47,650 nt of DNA, taken from assembly GCF_000735195.1 (NCBI RefSeq), contig NZ_JPIM01000024.1, positions 1-47,650 on the forward strand, written 5' to 3'. The stretch's first letter is position 1. Each line of letters starts with the position of its first letter. Shown piece by piece: positions 33,042 through 42,094 of the stretch. The stretch is from Chloroflexus sp. MS-G. GTDB lineage: Bacteria; Chloroflexota; Chloroflexia; Chloroflexales; Chloroflexaceae. The translations under genes were made by a program, and so were the position numbers. The notes below the pieces were generated by a model. It searched no databases. It was given only the letters and a program-made list of their open reading frames with translations, and was not told the origin of the DNA.

Positions 33042-33820
33042 TCATCACCAGTCTCGCCAACCCAACGATTAAAGCACTTCGTGCACTGAAGCAACGCAAA
33101 GCACGTGACGAACAGGGACGGTATCTAATCGAGGGCATTCGACCGGTGGCTGAAGCGATTCAGTGTGGCGCACCGCTGGAAATGTTGATCGTGGCCCCTG
33201 ATCTGCTCAGCAGTGCTTTCGCCCACGATGTGATCACCACTTACGCCGCTGAAGGTGGTAAAATCCTGACCGTTAGCGCCGCTGTTTTTACCAGTCTGAC
33301 CGAAAAAGAGCATCCCCAGGGTCTGGCGGCGGTAGGACACATTCGATACACGCCCTTGAGTGAACTACCACCGGCAACTGTGGGTTGGGTTGCTCTGGTT
33401 GAGGTTGCCGATCCGGGCAATCTGGGTACCGTTCTGCGTACTGCCGATGGTGCAGGGTTTAGTGGAGTCATTCTGGTTGGAACAACAACGGATCCATTCG
33501 ATCCAGCAGCCGTGCGTGCCAGTATGGGCGCTCTGTTTAGCCAACACGTGGTACGTACCAACTGGCGTGATCTGCTGAACTGGTGTCGGCAACAGCAGAT
33601 CGCCCTGGTTGGCAGTTCTGATCGTGGCGCCTGTGATTACCGTACAGCACGCTATTCACGACCACTAGTGCTCGTATTGGGCAGCGAGCGCCACGGACTG
33701 AGCGATGAACAACTGGCAGACTGCGATCTGGTCGTGCGCATCCCTATGCGTGGACGGAGCGATTCACTCAATCTGGCCGTTGCAGCAGGTATTTTGATGT
33801 ACGAAATCACTCGCCAGTAG
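33038..33820 (+). CDS. SpoU/TrmH-family RNA 2'-O-methyltransferase
   Basis: 260 residues. SPOUT-knot methyltransferase with a substrate-binding N-terminal part ([16 protein letters not shown]) and the three SpoU motifs: [55 protein letters not shown]. Methylates a ribose of tRNA or 23S rRNA; the exact nucleotide is not given by sequence. Translationally coupled to the upstream oxidase (ATGA), otherwise unrelated in function. Confidence 0.93.
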   Translation: MIITSLANPTIKALRALKQRKARDEQGRYLIEGIRPVAEAIQCGAPLEMLIVAPDLLSSAFAHDVITTYAAEGGKILTVSAAVFTSLTEKEHPQGLAAVGHIRYTPLSELPPATVGWVALVEVADPGNLGTVLRTADGAGFSGVILVGTTTDPFDPAAVRASMGALFSQHVVRTNWRDLLNWCRQQQIALVGSSDRGACDYRTARYSRPLVLVLGSERHGLSDEQLADCDLVVRIPMRGRSDSLNLAVAAGILMYEITRQ

Positions 33821-33823
33821 TCT

Positions 33824-34441
33824 TTATCCCTCTACCGCCAGCCGAACACCTAACACGGTCAGCACCGTACCGGTCACATAGTTCAGTCGGCGACGTACTT
33901 CATTGCGGCGCAACCAGGAACTGACACTGCTTACCAAAATCGTAAGGATCGAGAACCAGATGACGCTCAAGGCGAAATGAATGATCGTGAGCGCGAGTGC
34001 GGTCAGCAATACCGGATCGTCAGGAGAGATGAATTGAGGCAGAAACGCCAGATAAAAGACTGCTACTTTGGGATTCAGCACATTACTCAGCAATCCTTCA
34101 ACAAACGCATGACGTTCCTGCCCCACCACACGATCGTGTTTGATCGGCGAATGTTGACGCCGTGTTGTGAGTATCGTCCAGATACCCAAACCGGCCAGAT
34201 AGCCAGCGCCGGCCAGTTTAATGGTGTGATATAGCTGGGCAGAACTGACAACAATCGCCGCCAGCCCCAATCCAGAGAACGTTGCCTGAACAAACAGGCC
34301 ACTCCCGATCCCAAAAGCGGTGGCAATCCCCGCCAGATGACCACGAGCCAACGCATTGCGCAGGGTCAACATTGTGTCAGCGCCGGGAATGAGCGTTAAC
34401 ACTGCTACCGAAAGAGTGTATGCGAGTAAGCGTTCCGTCAT
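33824..34441 (-). CDS. LysE/RhtB-family amino-acid exporter
   Basis: 205 residues, about five or six transmembrane helices, with [34 protein letters not shown], the family's N-terminal motif, and [21 protein letters not shown]. Exports amino acids or homoserine lactone-like compounds. ATG at 34441 has GGAGG; the frame extends 11 codons further without support. Ends three bases after the converging methyltransferase gene. Confidence 0.9.
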   Translation of the reverse strand: MTERLLAYTLSVAVLTLIPGADTMLTLRNALARGHLAGIATAFGIGSGLFVQATFSGLGLAAIVVSSAQLYHTIKLAGAGYLAGLGIWTILTTRRQHSPIKHDRVVGQERHAFVEGLLSNVLNPKVAVFYLAFLPQFISPDDPVLLTALALTIIHFALSVIWFSILTILVSSVSSWLRRNEVRRRLNYVTGTVLTVLGVRLAVEG

Positions 34442-34967
34442 CAAAGCCTCCAGGCAGGTATCTAACCCCCTCACGTTTCCCCCAGAGGGAAAGGAGGGAA
34501 GGAGCGCGAGATAGGTTCTGTGGTTGGCCTCCTCACCTTTCTCTCATGTTGTCTCAGAGTTCTTCACTTTCAGTCACATTCTGTTCACGCTGATCTTACC
34601 CACAAAGTCTCTCTGGGAGCGCCAGTCTCCGGCCCACGAAGAGTCCTTCCCCTGGAAGCGCGGGCCTCCGGCCCGTAATCGTACAGCGTGTAACTGAAAT
34701 CCACTGGCTGGCACATCCTCCCACAAGCGAGGTTGGCACCCGCCACTATCAACGCGGCGATGGGTATGATTGGCACCCCAACGATGACGTACATCATCTC
34801 GGGACAGAATGCTGCGCTCTTCTGCACGCACGATCTTACTATGAAGCAATGTGGCAAAGGTCACACCTCACTCTATGACCAATATCTGACCTTCAGCACT
34901 GGTTATCAGGTTCCTACCATTTTATACTGGAGGCAGAAATAAAGCACACCAGAAAGTGAGGCTCACA
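34442..34967. other. Gene-free intergenic region with repeat copy 3
   Basis: No frame here is convincing. It contains the repeat at 34651-34720 plus flanking TTGTGGG-type sequence also seen beside copy 1, and a possible -10 (TATACT at about 34924) ahead of the membrane-protein gene at 34968. Confidence 0.5.
34651..34720 (-). repeat. Dispersed intergenic repeat, copy 3
   Basis: Minus strand: GAGGATGTGCCAGCCAGTGG, then TTACACGCTGTACG, then the palindrome CGGGCC-GGA-GGCCCG and CGCTTCCAGG. More diverged than copies 1 and 2 but keeps the block order. Confidence 0.55.
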
Positions 34968-35477
34968 ATGAAAACGGAAACCACTGTTCTCCGACAAAAC
35001 AACCGCACCACCGCAGGAATAATCTTGATCGCCATCGGTGTTGTCCTGCTCTTGAGCTACATCATCAATAGCGGTCTACTTGTTCTGCCAGTTCTGGCCA
35101 TCATTTTCGCTAGTGTCGGTATTCGTACGCACGAAAGTGGCTGGTTCATCCCGGCGGGCATTCTCGGCGGTATCGGCCTGGGCGCAGCTCTGGTAGAGAC
35201 GCTACCTCTTGCTGAAGAGATCGAAGGCGGTGTATTTCTGCTCTCGTTTGCAATCGGATGGGCTTCGATCCCGATCCTGAGTACACTCTTTGCCAATCAG
35301 CGCATCTGGTGGCCATTCATTCCCGGCGGTGTAATGGCCGTCATCGGCTCGCTGGTACTAGCCGGTGAGGGTGGTTTTACTCTGCTGGAGCTGATCTTCA
35401 ATCGCGCAGCCTGGGTCTGGCCACTGGCACTTATCTTGATCGGAGCTGTCCTGCTCTGGCGGAATAACCGCGACTGA
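34968..35477 (+). CDS. Multi-helix membrane protein of unknown function
   Basis: 169 residues, about six hydrophobic segments in an N-in type arrangement; the opening NNRTTAGIILIAIGVVLLLS and WPLALILIGAVLLWRNNRD end are like the LiaF/DUF5668-type transmembrane region seen in many stress-response membrane proteins. ATG at 34968 taken; a GTG 12 bp earlier is possible. No partner nearby. Confidence 0.7.
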   Translation: MKTETTVLRQNNRTTAGIILIAIGVVLLLSYIINSGLLVLPVLAIIFASVGIRTHESGWFIPAGILGGIGLGAALVETLPLAEEIEGGVFLLSFAIGWASIPILSTLFANQRIWWPFIPGGVMAVIGSLVLAGEGGFTLLELIFNRAAWVWPLALILIGAVLLWRNNRD

Positions 35478-35525
35478 GCGACTGAGCACGCCCTCAGAAA
35501 GAGCACGCAGATACGGCAGGCAGAT

Positions 35526-35727
35526 GGGTGGGGCAACCCACCCAACGAGCATCATGACAAGTCATGATGCCAGGACACGGTGACGAGGAGGGGCAAGGCG
35601 ACTCCTCGCCCCTACTGGTGTCCACGAGGATGATTACGGATCGCTAATCCGACATCTTCTGTTGCAGCAGGTACGGGCGCAGCGCCGCTGCGCCTGTACA
35701 TCTATCAGGTTGTATCCGCCGTACCGC
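35526..35727. repeat. Cluster of palindromic intergenic elements (site 2)
   Basis: Four clean hairpins in 300 bp of non-coding DNA: GGGTGGG-GCAA-CCCACCC (35526-35543, a GNRA-type loop), GCATCATGAC-AA-GTCATGATGC (35549-35570), AGGGGCAAGG/CCTCGCCCCT (35589-35613), and GGCGCAGCG/CGCTGCGCC (35676-35694). Two module types are shared with 4212-4318. Situated after the membrane protein and before the converging pucC-like gene. Confidence 0.6.
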
Positions 35728-35777
35728 GAGACGGTTATTCAGATAGGCCCTTGGTAACCCGCCGCGCCAGCATAGTA

Positions 35778-37196
35778 TCAGAAGATAATCTGATCGGCAT
35801 TCACCTGCTCTAAGCTACTCCACGGCGAACGCACCTGTTCAGCACGAAGCTGACCGCGCAGACTGAGGATCAACAGCAGGACACCAGCGGTTGCGATCAA
35901 CAGCAGCGCACTCAGATAGACGGCGATATAACCACTGGCAACCTCACCGCTAAGTCGTCCGATCACATCACGAGCCAGACCAGCGGCAATCGTGCCAACC
36001 CCTTGCGACAGCGCCTGCGTAATGCCCCAGAGGGCCAGGAAGAGACCGGCATGCGTCCGGTCGCACAACCCCATTACCAGTGCCAGACCACCAACAATCA
36101 GCATCCCACGCCCCATCCCGATCAGGGCAACGCCTGCCAGAAACTGACCAACGCGATCAGGTGAATTGGCAAGGCTGATCGTGGCAAATCCAACAACACC
36201 TAGCAACGAGGCGCCGCCGAGCATGCGCAACGCCGGATGGCCGCGCCAGAGTAACCAACCGGTCAGCACAATCGCCGTTAGCATACCGGCGCCCCACATC
36301 GCGGTCAGGCGAGTCGTCTCGGCGACACTCATCCCCAACACCTGTCCACCATAGGGTTCAAGTAACACATCGTGCACCGCAAAACCGGTCGTTGCCAGAG
36401 CCAACACGATAAAGAGATTGCGCAGCGGTCGCTGTGCGGCCAGCATACGGAGCGACTCACCTAGCGTTTCACGTACCCGTACTGGCGTGAAATCAACCAG
36501 CTCGCCGTTAGGTTTCAAACGCTCCTGATCAAGCATTGACAGGAACGTCAGGAACACAAAGGCCAGTGCCGATCCTTGCATCACCTGGATCAAACGGGTA
36601 TGACTGTAGTCAATAAGCAGCTCACCGATCAATAGCGAACCAACAATCGTACCCAAAACCAGAGCGACCCACAGGATGCTCAACACGCGCCCTCGCTCTT
36701 CCGGTGGTGTCACATCACTCACGATAGCGAGATAAATAGTCTCGGCGATATTCACCCCTAAGCCGTAGGCAAAAAAGATACCAAAACAGACAATCACAGC
36801 CAGGGGGAAGGGTAAATAGCCCTCACCACTGAGAAGAATGAGCGAGAAAGGAGCCGTTGCCAACCCACCGTAGGTCAGCATTGCGCCAAGCACCAGATAC
36901 GGAGTACGCCAGCGACCGGCCGCCCGATGAACATCCGACTTAAAGCCGACAATTGCCCGGGCAGGTGAGATAAAATAGTGAAGCGCGAGCAACGACCCGA
37001 CGAGAAATGCAGCAATGCCCAATTCGTTGATAAGCACCCGATTGAGCGTACCGGTCAACGGCGCCAGCGAGAGACCCATGCCAAACTGGAAGAGACTGAG
37101 ACGAAACACACGTAGCCACATCCGTAAGCGAGGACGGGCCTCTAACCAGTGTTGCACCTGACGAACCGGACGTAGCAACGTATCTGCCATTGCCAT
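35778..37196 (-). CDS. PucC/BCD-family MFS transporter (bacteriochlorophyll delivery type)
   Basis: 472 residues, 12 transmembrane helices. The PucC/LhaA/Bch2 family: RVFRLSLFQFGMGLSLAPL, LHYFISPARAIVGFKSDVHR, ERGRVLSILW and IGMGRGMLIVGGLALVMGL are typical. These proteins take part in assembly or delivery of bacteriochlorophyll to light-harvesting complexes. ATG at 37196 has AAGGAG; the longer frame to 37319 is unsupported. It is the strongest hint that the organism is phototrophic. No other pigment gene is in the window. Confidence 0.88.
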   Translation of the reverse strand: MAMADTLLRPVRQVQHWLEARPRLRMWLRVFRLSLFQFGMGLSLAPLTGTLNRVLINELGIAAFLVGSLLALHYFISPARAIVGFKSDVHRAAGRWRTPYLVLGAMLTYGGLATAPFSLILLSGEGYLPFPLAVIVCFGIFFAYGLGVNIAETIYLAIVSDVTPPEERGRVLSILWVALVLGTIVGSLLIGELLIDYSHTRLIQVMQGSALAFVFLTFLSMLDQERLKPNGELVDFTPVRVRETLGESLRMLAAQRPLRNLFIVLALATTGFAVHDVLLEPYGGQVLGMSVAETTRLTAMWGAGMLTAIVLTGWLLWRGHPALRMLGGASLLGVVGFATISLANSPDRVGQFLAGVALIGMGRGMLIVGGLALVMGLCDRTHAGLFLALWGITQALSQGVGTIAAGLARDVIGRLSGEVASGYIAVYLSALLLIATAGVLLLILSLRGQLRAEQVRSPWSSLEQVNADQIIF

Positions 37197-37235
37197 CTTG
37201 CAGCTCCTTGTGCTAGAGTGGCGATATTGTGTCAT

Positions 37236-37295
37236 ATTATAACACGCTCTGTCGCAATATAAATGATTAGAAAGTTTCAAAACCTGTGGTATGAT
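37236..37295. promoter_or_regulatory. Divergent promoter region pucC-like / trpA
   Basis: For trpA (plus): TTAGAA (37267-37272), 17-bp spacer, TATGAT (37290-37295). For the pucC-like gene (minus): TATAAT -10 (37236-37241), with only a poor -35. Both -10 boxes fit the distance to their genes. Confidence 0.5.
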
Positions 37296-37337
37296 GTCAG
37301 GTACAACGATCATCCTCACTGACCGGTAGAATATTCT

Positions 37338-38138
37338 ATGAGCCGCATAGCCGAAACCTTTGCCAGACTCCGTACAGCAGGGCGAATTGCCCTTATGCCA
37401 TACCTGACCGTTGGCTTTCCCGAACGCACCAGCACGCTTGAACTGGTACCGGCGCTGGAAGCAGCCGGAGCCAGTCTGTTTGAGTTAGGCGTTCCCTTCT
37501 CCGATCCTCTGGCCGATGGCACAACTATTCAGCGGGCAACGCAGCGCGCTCTGGAGAATGGGATCACCATTGCCGACTGCATTGCAACCGTGGCCGACCT
37601 ACGCGCCCGCCAGGTCAAGGCGCCACTGCTTTTGATGGGGTATTACAATCCCCTGCTGCGTTATGGTCTTGAACGGGCCTGCGCTGATCTGGCAGCAGCC
37701 GGCGGCGATGGCTGGATCATCCCCGATCTACCGCTTGAAGAAGCCTCCGACCTTCGTCAGATCGCAGCAGCACATCAGCTCGATTTGATCTTGTTTGTTG
37801 CCCCAACCACCCCACCGGATCGTATTGCCCAAATTGCTGCACAAGCTAGTGGTTTTCTCTACATTGTTTCCCTCACCGGTGTTACCGGTGCACGACAGAT
37901 GCTCGCACAGAACCTGGCCGATCTTATCCGCAGTGTGCGTGCATACACTGATCTACCTTTAGTAGTTGGCTTCGGTATCAGTCAGCCGGCACACGTTGCC
38001 GAAGTGGCCCGCATTGCCGATGGTGCCATCGTTGGGAGTGCGCTTATTGATCGGCTGGAACGATTGGCACCAAACGAACGAGTGAGTGGTGCGGCAGCAT
38101 TCATTCGTGAGCTGCTGAGTGCAAGTGAACGACCGTGA
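37338..38138 (+). CDS. trpA: Tryptophan synthase alpha subunit
   Basis: 266 residues. Splits indole-3-glycerol phosphate to indole and glyceraldehyde 3-phosphate, feeding indole to TrpB. Catalytic Glu49 ([10 protein letters not shown]) and Asp60 ([11 protein letters not shown]) are present, as are loop [11 protein letters not shown] and the phosphate-binding [10 protein letters not shown] and GAIVGSAL. No trpB or other trp gene in the window, so it stands apart from a trp operon. Followed closely by a RAM-domain gene. Confidence 0.97.
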   Translation: MSRIAETFARLRTAGRIALMPYLTVGFPERTSTLELVPALEAAGASLFELGVPFSDPLADGTTIQRATQRALENGITIADCIATVADLRARQVKAPLLLMGYYNPLLRYGLERACADLAAAGGDGWIIPDLPLEEASDLRQIAAAHQLDLILFVAPTTPPDRIAQIAAQASGFLYIVSLTGVTGARQMLAQNLADLIRSVRAYTDLPLVVGFGISQPAHVAEVARIADGAIVGSALIDRLERLAPNERVSGAAAFIRELLSASERP

Positions 38139-38155
38139 TGAGAGAGGAGCAGACG

Positions 38156-38389
38156 ATGGAAGCACGAGCGTATGTGTTAATCGAGGCCGAGTCGGGTAAA
38201 ATCGGCGAGGTATTGGCCGCCCTCCGCGCAATCGATGGTCTTATTGCCGTTGACGCGGTTACTGGTCCCTACGACATCGTGGCCACGCTGCAAACCCCCG
38301 ATCCACGCCAGATCGGTCGTCTGGTCATGAGCGAGATTCACGCGATTAGCGGAATCAAGCGCACTATTACCTGTATGGTCATTGGGTGA
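38156..38389 (+). CDS. Stand-alone RAM (Lrp/AsnC ligand-binding) domain protein
   Basis: 77 residues with just the alpha-beta ligand-binding domain of Lrp/AsnC regulators: ARAYVLIEAESGKIGEVLAAL, ITGP-like VTGPYDIVATLQT and the TCMVIG end; no HTH. Such proteins bind amino acids as oligomers, sometimes regulating other Lrp proteins. ATG at 38156 with GAGGAG; the frame starts in the trpA stop. Location 17 bp after trpA suggests a link to amino-acid control. Confidence 0.82.
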   Translation: MEARAYVLIEAESGKIGEVLAALRAIDGLIAVDAVTGPYDIVATLQTPDPRQIGRLVMSEIHAISGIKRTITCMVIG

Positions 38390-38443
38390 GAAGGCAGGCT
38401 ATACTCCACACTCTTTCTATGTTTATGTTGAAAAGAGGCTATT

Positions 38444-39382
38444 ATGGCTGAACATGTTCTGGACAAAGGAAAAGTTCATCACAAGTGGGACAATAGCCTG
38501 CCTCCAGCAATCGAGATCGCCGCTGGCGACATTGTTCACTGTGAGACGGCTGAAGTAACGAACAATCAGGTCACACCGGGTTGTGACGCCAGCGTTTTGC
38601 TGAATCTCGACTTCGGACAGCTTTACCCATTGGCCGGACCTATCTTCGTGAAAGACGCTATGCCGGGCGATATTCTCGAGGTTGAGATCCTCCGGTTACA
38701 ACCGCTTGATTGGGGTTGGACGGGAATTATTCCCGGTTTAGGGTTACTCGCTCAGGATTTCACCACCCCATACATTCGCCATTTCGACCTGAGCAATGGA
38801 CAAACAGCTCCACTCCGTGATGACATTCACATTCCGCTACAGCCATTTTGCGGCACGATGGGTGTAGCACTAGACGAACCTGGTGCATTTGATGTCTTAC
38901 CAACCGGTAAAGGTGGTGGCAACATTGACACTCGCCATCTTAATGTCGGTGCTAAGCTCTATCTGCCAGTCTTTGTGCCAGGTGCACTCTTTTCAGCCGG
39001 TGACTGCCACGCCGCACAAGGCGATGGTGAAGTGTGTGTAACCGGCATCGAATGTCCGATGCAATTTTCACTGCGTTTCAATGTCATTAAGGGTCGCTCA
39101 TTAAAGCCGTGGCGCTATCATTTTTACACGCCACCTGGGCCAATTCAGCCGGCATACGATGCACGAGGGTATTATGTCACTACGGCGATTGGTCCCGACC
39201 TGATGGAGAACGCTCGAAATGCTGTACGCGATATGATTGAATGGTTAACCGATAATTATCGCCTCAGCCGTGAAGATGCTTACGTGCTATGCAGCCTGGC
39301 AGGTGACTTGCGTATCAGCCAGATCGTTGATGCCCCTAACTGGTGTGTATCATTCTACATGGCACTGAGTGTCTTCCGCTGA
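38444..39382 (+). CDS. Acetamidase/formamidase-family amidohydrolase
   Basis: 312 residues of the FmdA/AmdA family. Opening HVLDKGKVHHKWDNSLPPA, then GDIVHCET, PLQPFCGTMGVA, GGGNIDTRHL and metal-site region SAGDCHAAQGDGEVC are all diagnostic. Hydrolyses formamide, acetamide or related short amides to ammonia plus acid. Complete; not coupled to a transporter here. Confidence 0.92.
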   Translation: MAEHVLDKGKVHHKWDNSLPPAIEIAAGDIVHCETAEVTNNQVTPGCDASVLLNLDFGQLYPLAGPIFVKDAMPGDILEVEILRLQPLDWGWTGIIPGLGLLAQDFTTPYIRHFDLSNGQTAPLRDDIHIPLQPFCGTMGVALDEPGAFDVLPTGKGGGNIDTRHLNVGAKLYLPVFVPGALFSAGDCHAAQGDGEVCVTGIECPMQFSLRFNVIKGRSLKPWRYHFYTPPGPIQPAYDARGYYVTTAIGPDLMENARNAVRDMIEWLTDNYRLSREDAYVLCSLAGDLRISQIVDAPNWCVSFYMALSVFR

Positions 39383-39456
39383 AACCCTGGCTCGATCACG
39401 TACAGTACTCGTGCGATAGACACAGAACGGCCAAAGACATTACCTTTTCCTGTCAG

Positions 39457-39491
39457 AAAGGGAAGAGCGACGCACGTCGTTTCTTCCCTTT
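39457..39491. terminator. Long stem-loop between converging genes
   Basis: AAAGGGAAGAGCGACG (39457-39472) can pair with CGTCGTTTCTTCCCTTT (39475-39491), with one bulge. Placed between the ends of the formamidase and sulfite-reductase genes, so it may serve both as a transcript-end signal; T-runs are poor. Confidence 0.5.
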
Positions 39492-39545
39492 GCTGATCGC
39501 TAAACCACACCGTTTTGCTGGTAACCACAGGTACTGTTGGCATCC

Positions 39546-41237
39546 TCATTGCCCGGCACTGTCATCTTCTTTGTAGTTAGGAGCAAGTTGCTGCAAAGCC
39601 ACGATGCCTATCCGATAGCAGAAATCCCCGAACGACTCGCCCGGTTTTCGTTCGCGTTGATACAACGCAAATACCGGTTCAAGACTTGATACAATCTCCT
39701 CACGTTTGACGTTGTCAAGATACAGTTCACCAAGCCGATTACCTAATGAACTACCACCCAAGTAAATGGTGTAGGAATTCAAACTCCGCCCTACCAGACC
39801 AATTTCGGCAGTATAAGGACGCGCACAACCATTCGGACAACCGGTCATACGCACATGCGGGACAGGGCCATCGTGTAATCCTAATCGACTTAACAACGCA
39901 TGGATGTCACGAATTACCTGTGGCATAACCCGCTCACTTTCGGTAATAGCCAGTCCACAGGTAGGAAGTGCCGGACAGGCCATCGCTTGTTGGACGACAA
40001 GTGGCACACTACCGGGTAACGCCACATCATGATCAAAGAATATCTTCTCGATTGCCGCTCTATCTGCCGGGGCGATATTGACAAACAGGATATTCTGCTG
40101 GGGAGTCAGGCGCACTTCGAGAGCAAAGCGTTGTACGACGGTGCGAATGGCTGTTCGAAGATTGTCTCTGATCCGTCCATTCTCTACGAAAAGACCAAAG
40201 AAGAGTCGTCCATCACCCTGTTCATACCAACCAAGATGATCGTCAGCACTCAACCAGACTAGTGGTATGGGGTCTGCCAGCGTGTAGCCTAGATAGCGCT
40301 CTACCTCAGCCTTAAAGCGTTCAATACCCCACTGTTCGACCAGGTACTTCATCCGTGCAAACTTCCGATCGTCACGCCGACCATGATCACGTTGTACCTT
40401 GACGATAGCCTCTACCACTTCAAAAAGTTGTTCGGGTGCGACCGTAGTCAAGGGTTTAGCCAGGAGGGGATGTGTATCCTTAACCCCATGGCTCTGCCCC
40501 ATGCCACCACCAACCAGTATCGTAAAACCTCGTAGCTGCCCCTCAACCCACGGCACGATACCGATGTCCTGGGTGTAAACATCGACACAATTGTCACCGG
40601 GGAAAGCGAAGGCAATTTTAAACTTACGTGGCAGGTAAGTATCACCGTAAAGGGGTTCTTCCTCCAGGGTTGCCGCCTTTTCTCCATCTAGCCAAATCTC
40701 GTAGTAAGCGTGAGTTCTGGGCTTAAGACGATCAGAGAGTTCCCTTGCATAACGCATCAATTCTGTGCGTTGGCGATCAACAAAAGGCGCCGGGCATGCA
40801 ACAATATTTCGCACGACATCGCCACATGCTGAAAGAGTCGTTAACAGGTTACGATTCAGAATCTGAATGAGCGGTTTCAGACCACCCTTACGCACGCCAT
40901 GATACTGAATAGCCTGGCGCGTAGTAATTCGCAGCGTAGCATTTCCCAATTCATCGGCGAGTCGATCAAGTACAAGATACTGCTCCGGACTCAGTCGGCC
41001 ACCGGGGATAGCTACTCTGATCATAAAAGCGTACTCAGGCCCTAACCCACGAGCTTTGCGGGCTTTACGTACATCACGATTCTCTTGTTGGTAAATCCCG
41101 TGGAACTTAAGAATCTGGTACCCTTCATCACTAAAGTGATCGCTACCATCGTGTAATTCGTGTTCTACCGGTCCTCGCAAATGGCGACTCACCAGTTTTA
41201 CCTGTTCGACTCTTGAAAGCTTTGGTGTATCTGACAT
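39546..41237 (-). CDS. sir: Ferredoxin-dependent sulfite reductase (siroheme/4Fe-4S)
   Basis: 563 residues. Reduces sulfite to sulfide with six electrons from ferredoxin. Duplicated sulfite/nitrite reductase ferredoxin-like half-domains; iron-sulfur/siroheme cysteines ACPALPTCGLA and TGCPNGCARPYTAEIG (C-x5-C, C-x3-C) in the last third; siroheme-contact segment ITTRQAIQYHGVRKGGL in the first. The neighbourhood of cobA, met8-like, sat, cysH and cysC assigns it to sulfite rather than nitrite. Start at 41237 with GGGAG upstream. Confidence 0.9.
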   Translation of the reverse strand: MSDTPKLSRVEQVKLVSRHLRGPVEHELHDGSDHFSDEGYQILKFHGIYQQENRDVRKARKARGLGPEYAFMIRVAIPGGRLSPEQYLVLDRLADELGNATLRITTRQAIQYHGVRKGGLKPLIQILNRNLLTTLSACGDVVRNIVACPAPFVDRQRTELMRYARELSDRLKPRTHAYYEIWLDGEKAATLEEEPLYGDTYLPRKFKIAFAFPGDNCVDVYTQDIGIVPWVEGQLRGFTILVGGGMGQSHGVKDTHPLLAKPLTTVAPEQLFEVVEAIVKVQRDHGRRDDRKFARMKYLVEQWGIERFKAEVERYLGYTLADPIPLVWLSADDHLGWYEQGDGRLFFGLFVENGRIRDNLRTAIRTVVQRFALEVRLTPQQNILFVNIAPADRAAIEKIFFDHDVALPGSVPLVVQQAMACPALPTCGLAITESERVMPQVIRDIHALLSRLGLHDGPVPHVRMTGCPNGCARPYTAEIGLVGRSLNSYTIYLGGSSLGNRLGELYLDNVKREEIVSSLEPVFALYQRERKPGESFGDFCYRIGIVALQQLAPNYKEDDSAGQ

Positions 41238-41275
41238 AGCATTTCTCCCGACTAGTGGAATATGCGGATACCTAA

Positions 41276-42094
41276 CTATCCATGTTCAACAGCGACTGTC
41301 TGTTTGCGGGAAGTTACACTGAAATTGACCGGCAGCTCCATTGTGGTCACGATTGAACTGGTAGGCGAGAGAGATGCAATCGCCTGCAATTGCTCTCGCA
41401 CCATCACAACTGCACCAATCACCCAGACTGCCGGTGCTTTGACGGCAACGTCCCCTCGAGCCACAGAAGCCAATGAAGCGAGGATGACTCGCTCATTCGG
41501 AGTAGAACCGTTTTCAATAAAAGCGCAAGGTTCCCACGGGTTGCGACCGGCCCGAACAAGGTCTGCGGCCAATTCGGCCCGTTGTTCTACTCCCATCAAG
41601 ATCACCAATGTATCAATCAGTGCATACGGCGCAAGATCAGGTACATTCCCGCCCTGTGTCTGCCCACACATCACAGCAAATCCTCGCCCGACACCACGCA
41701 AAGTAAGCGGAATACCGGCCATCCCCGGCAATGCTAACGCAGAGCTAATACCAGGTACCAATTCGACTGAAATCCCCTGTTGAGCCAAGAAGAGCCATTC
41801 TTCGCCTCCTCGACCATAAACCATAGGGTCGCCACCTTTGAGGCGCACCACCTTCCGCCCAGAGCGAGCATGGGCTAGCAGCAGATGAAGGATCTCACTC
41901 TGAACGTGCGCTTGTTCGCTCCTGGCTTTACCCACGTAGATGCGCTCTGCCAGCGGGTTAACACGATCGAGAATGGCTGCTGAAACCAGTCGATCGTAGA
42001 GTACTACTTCAGCTTCGGCGAGCACACGCAACGCTTTGAGGGTCAGTAACTCTGGGTCGCCGGGGCCAGCTCCAACCAGATAAACTTTGCTCAT
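41276..42094 (-). CDS. cobA: Uroporphyrinogen-III C-methyltransferase (siroheme path)
   Basis: 272 residues. KVYLVGAGPGDPELLTLKAL and LKGGDPMVYGRGGEE are the SUMT signatures; SAM-dependent double methylation of uroporphyrinogen III to precorrin-2. Its ATG lies within the end of the met8-like gene (ATGA). Supplies siroheme for the sulfite reductase 38 bp downstream. Confidence 0.95.
   Translation of the reverse strand: MSKVYLVGAGPGDPELLTLKALRVLAEAEVVLYDRLVSAAILDRVNPLAERIYVGKARSEQAHVQSEILHLLLAHARSGRKVVRLKGGDPMVYGRGGEEWLFLAQQGISVELVPGISSALALPGMAGIPLTLRGVGRGFAVMCGQTQGGNVPDLAPYALIDTLVILMGVEQRAELAADLVRAGRNPWEPCAFIENGSTPNERVILASLASVARGDVAVKAPAVWVIGAVVMVREQLQAIASLSPTSSIVTTMELPVNFSVTSRKQTVAVEHG

Noticed and set aside
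37225..37260. A TGT-N-ACA light/oxygen regulator (PpsR-like) site before the pucC-like gene
   Set aside because: The spacing does not fit the TGT-N12-ACA rule and no such regulator is known to me in this lineage.
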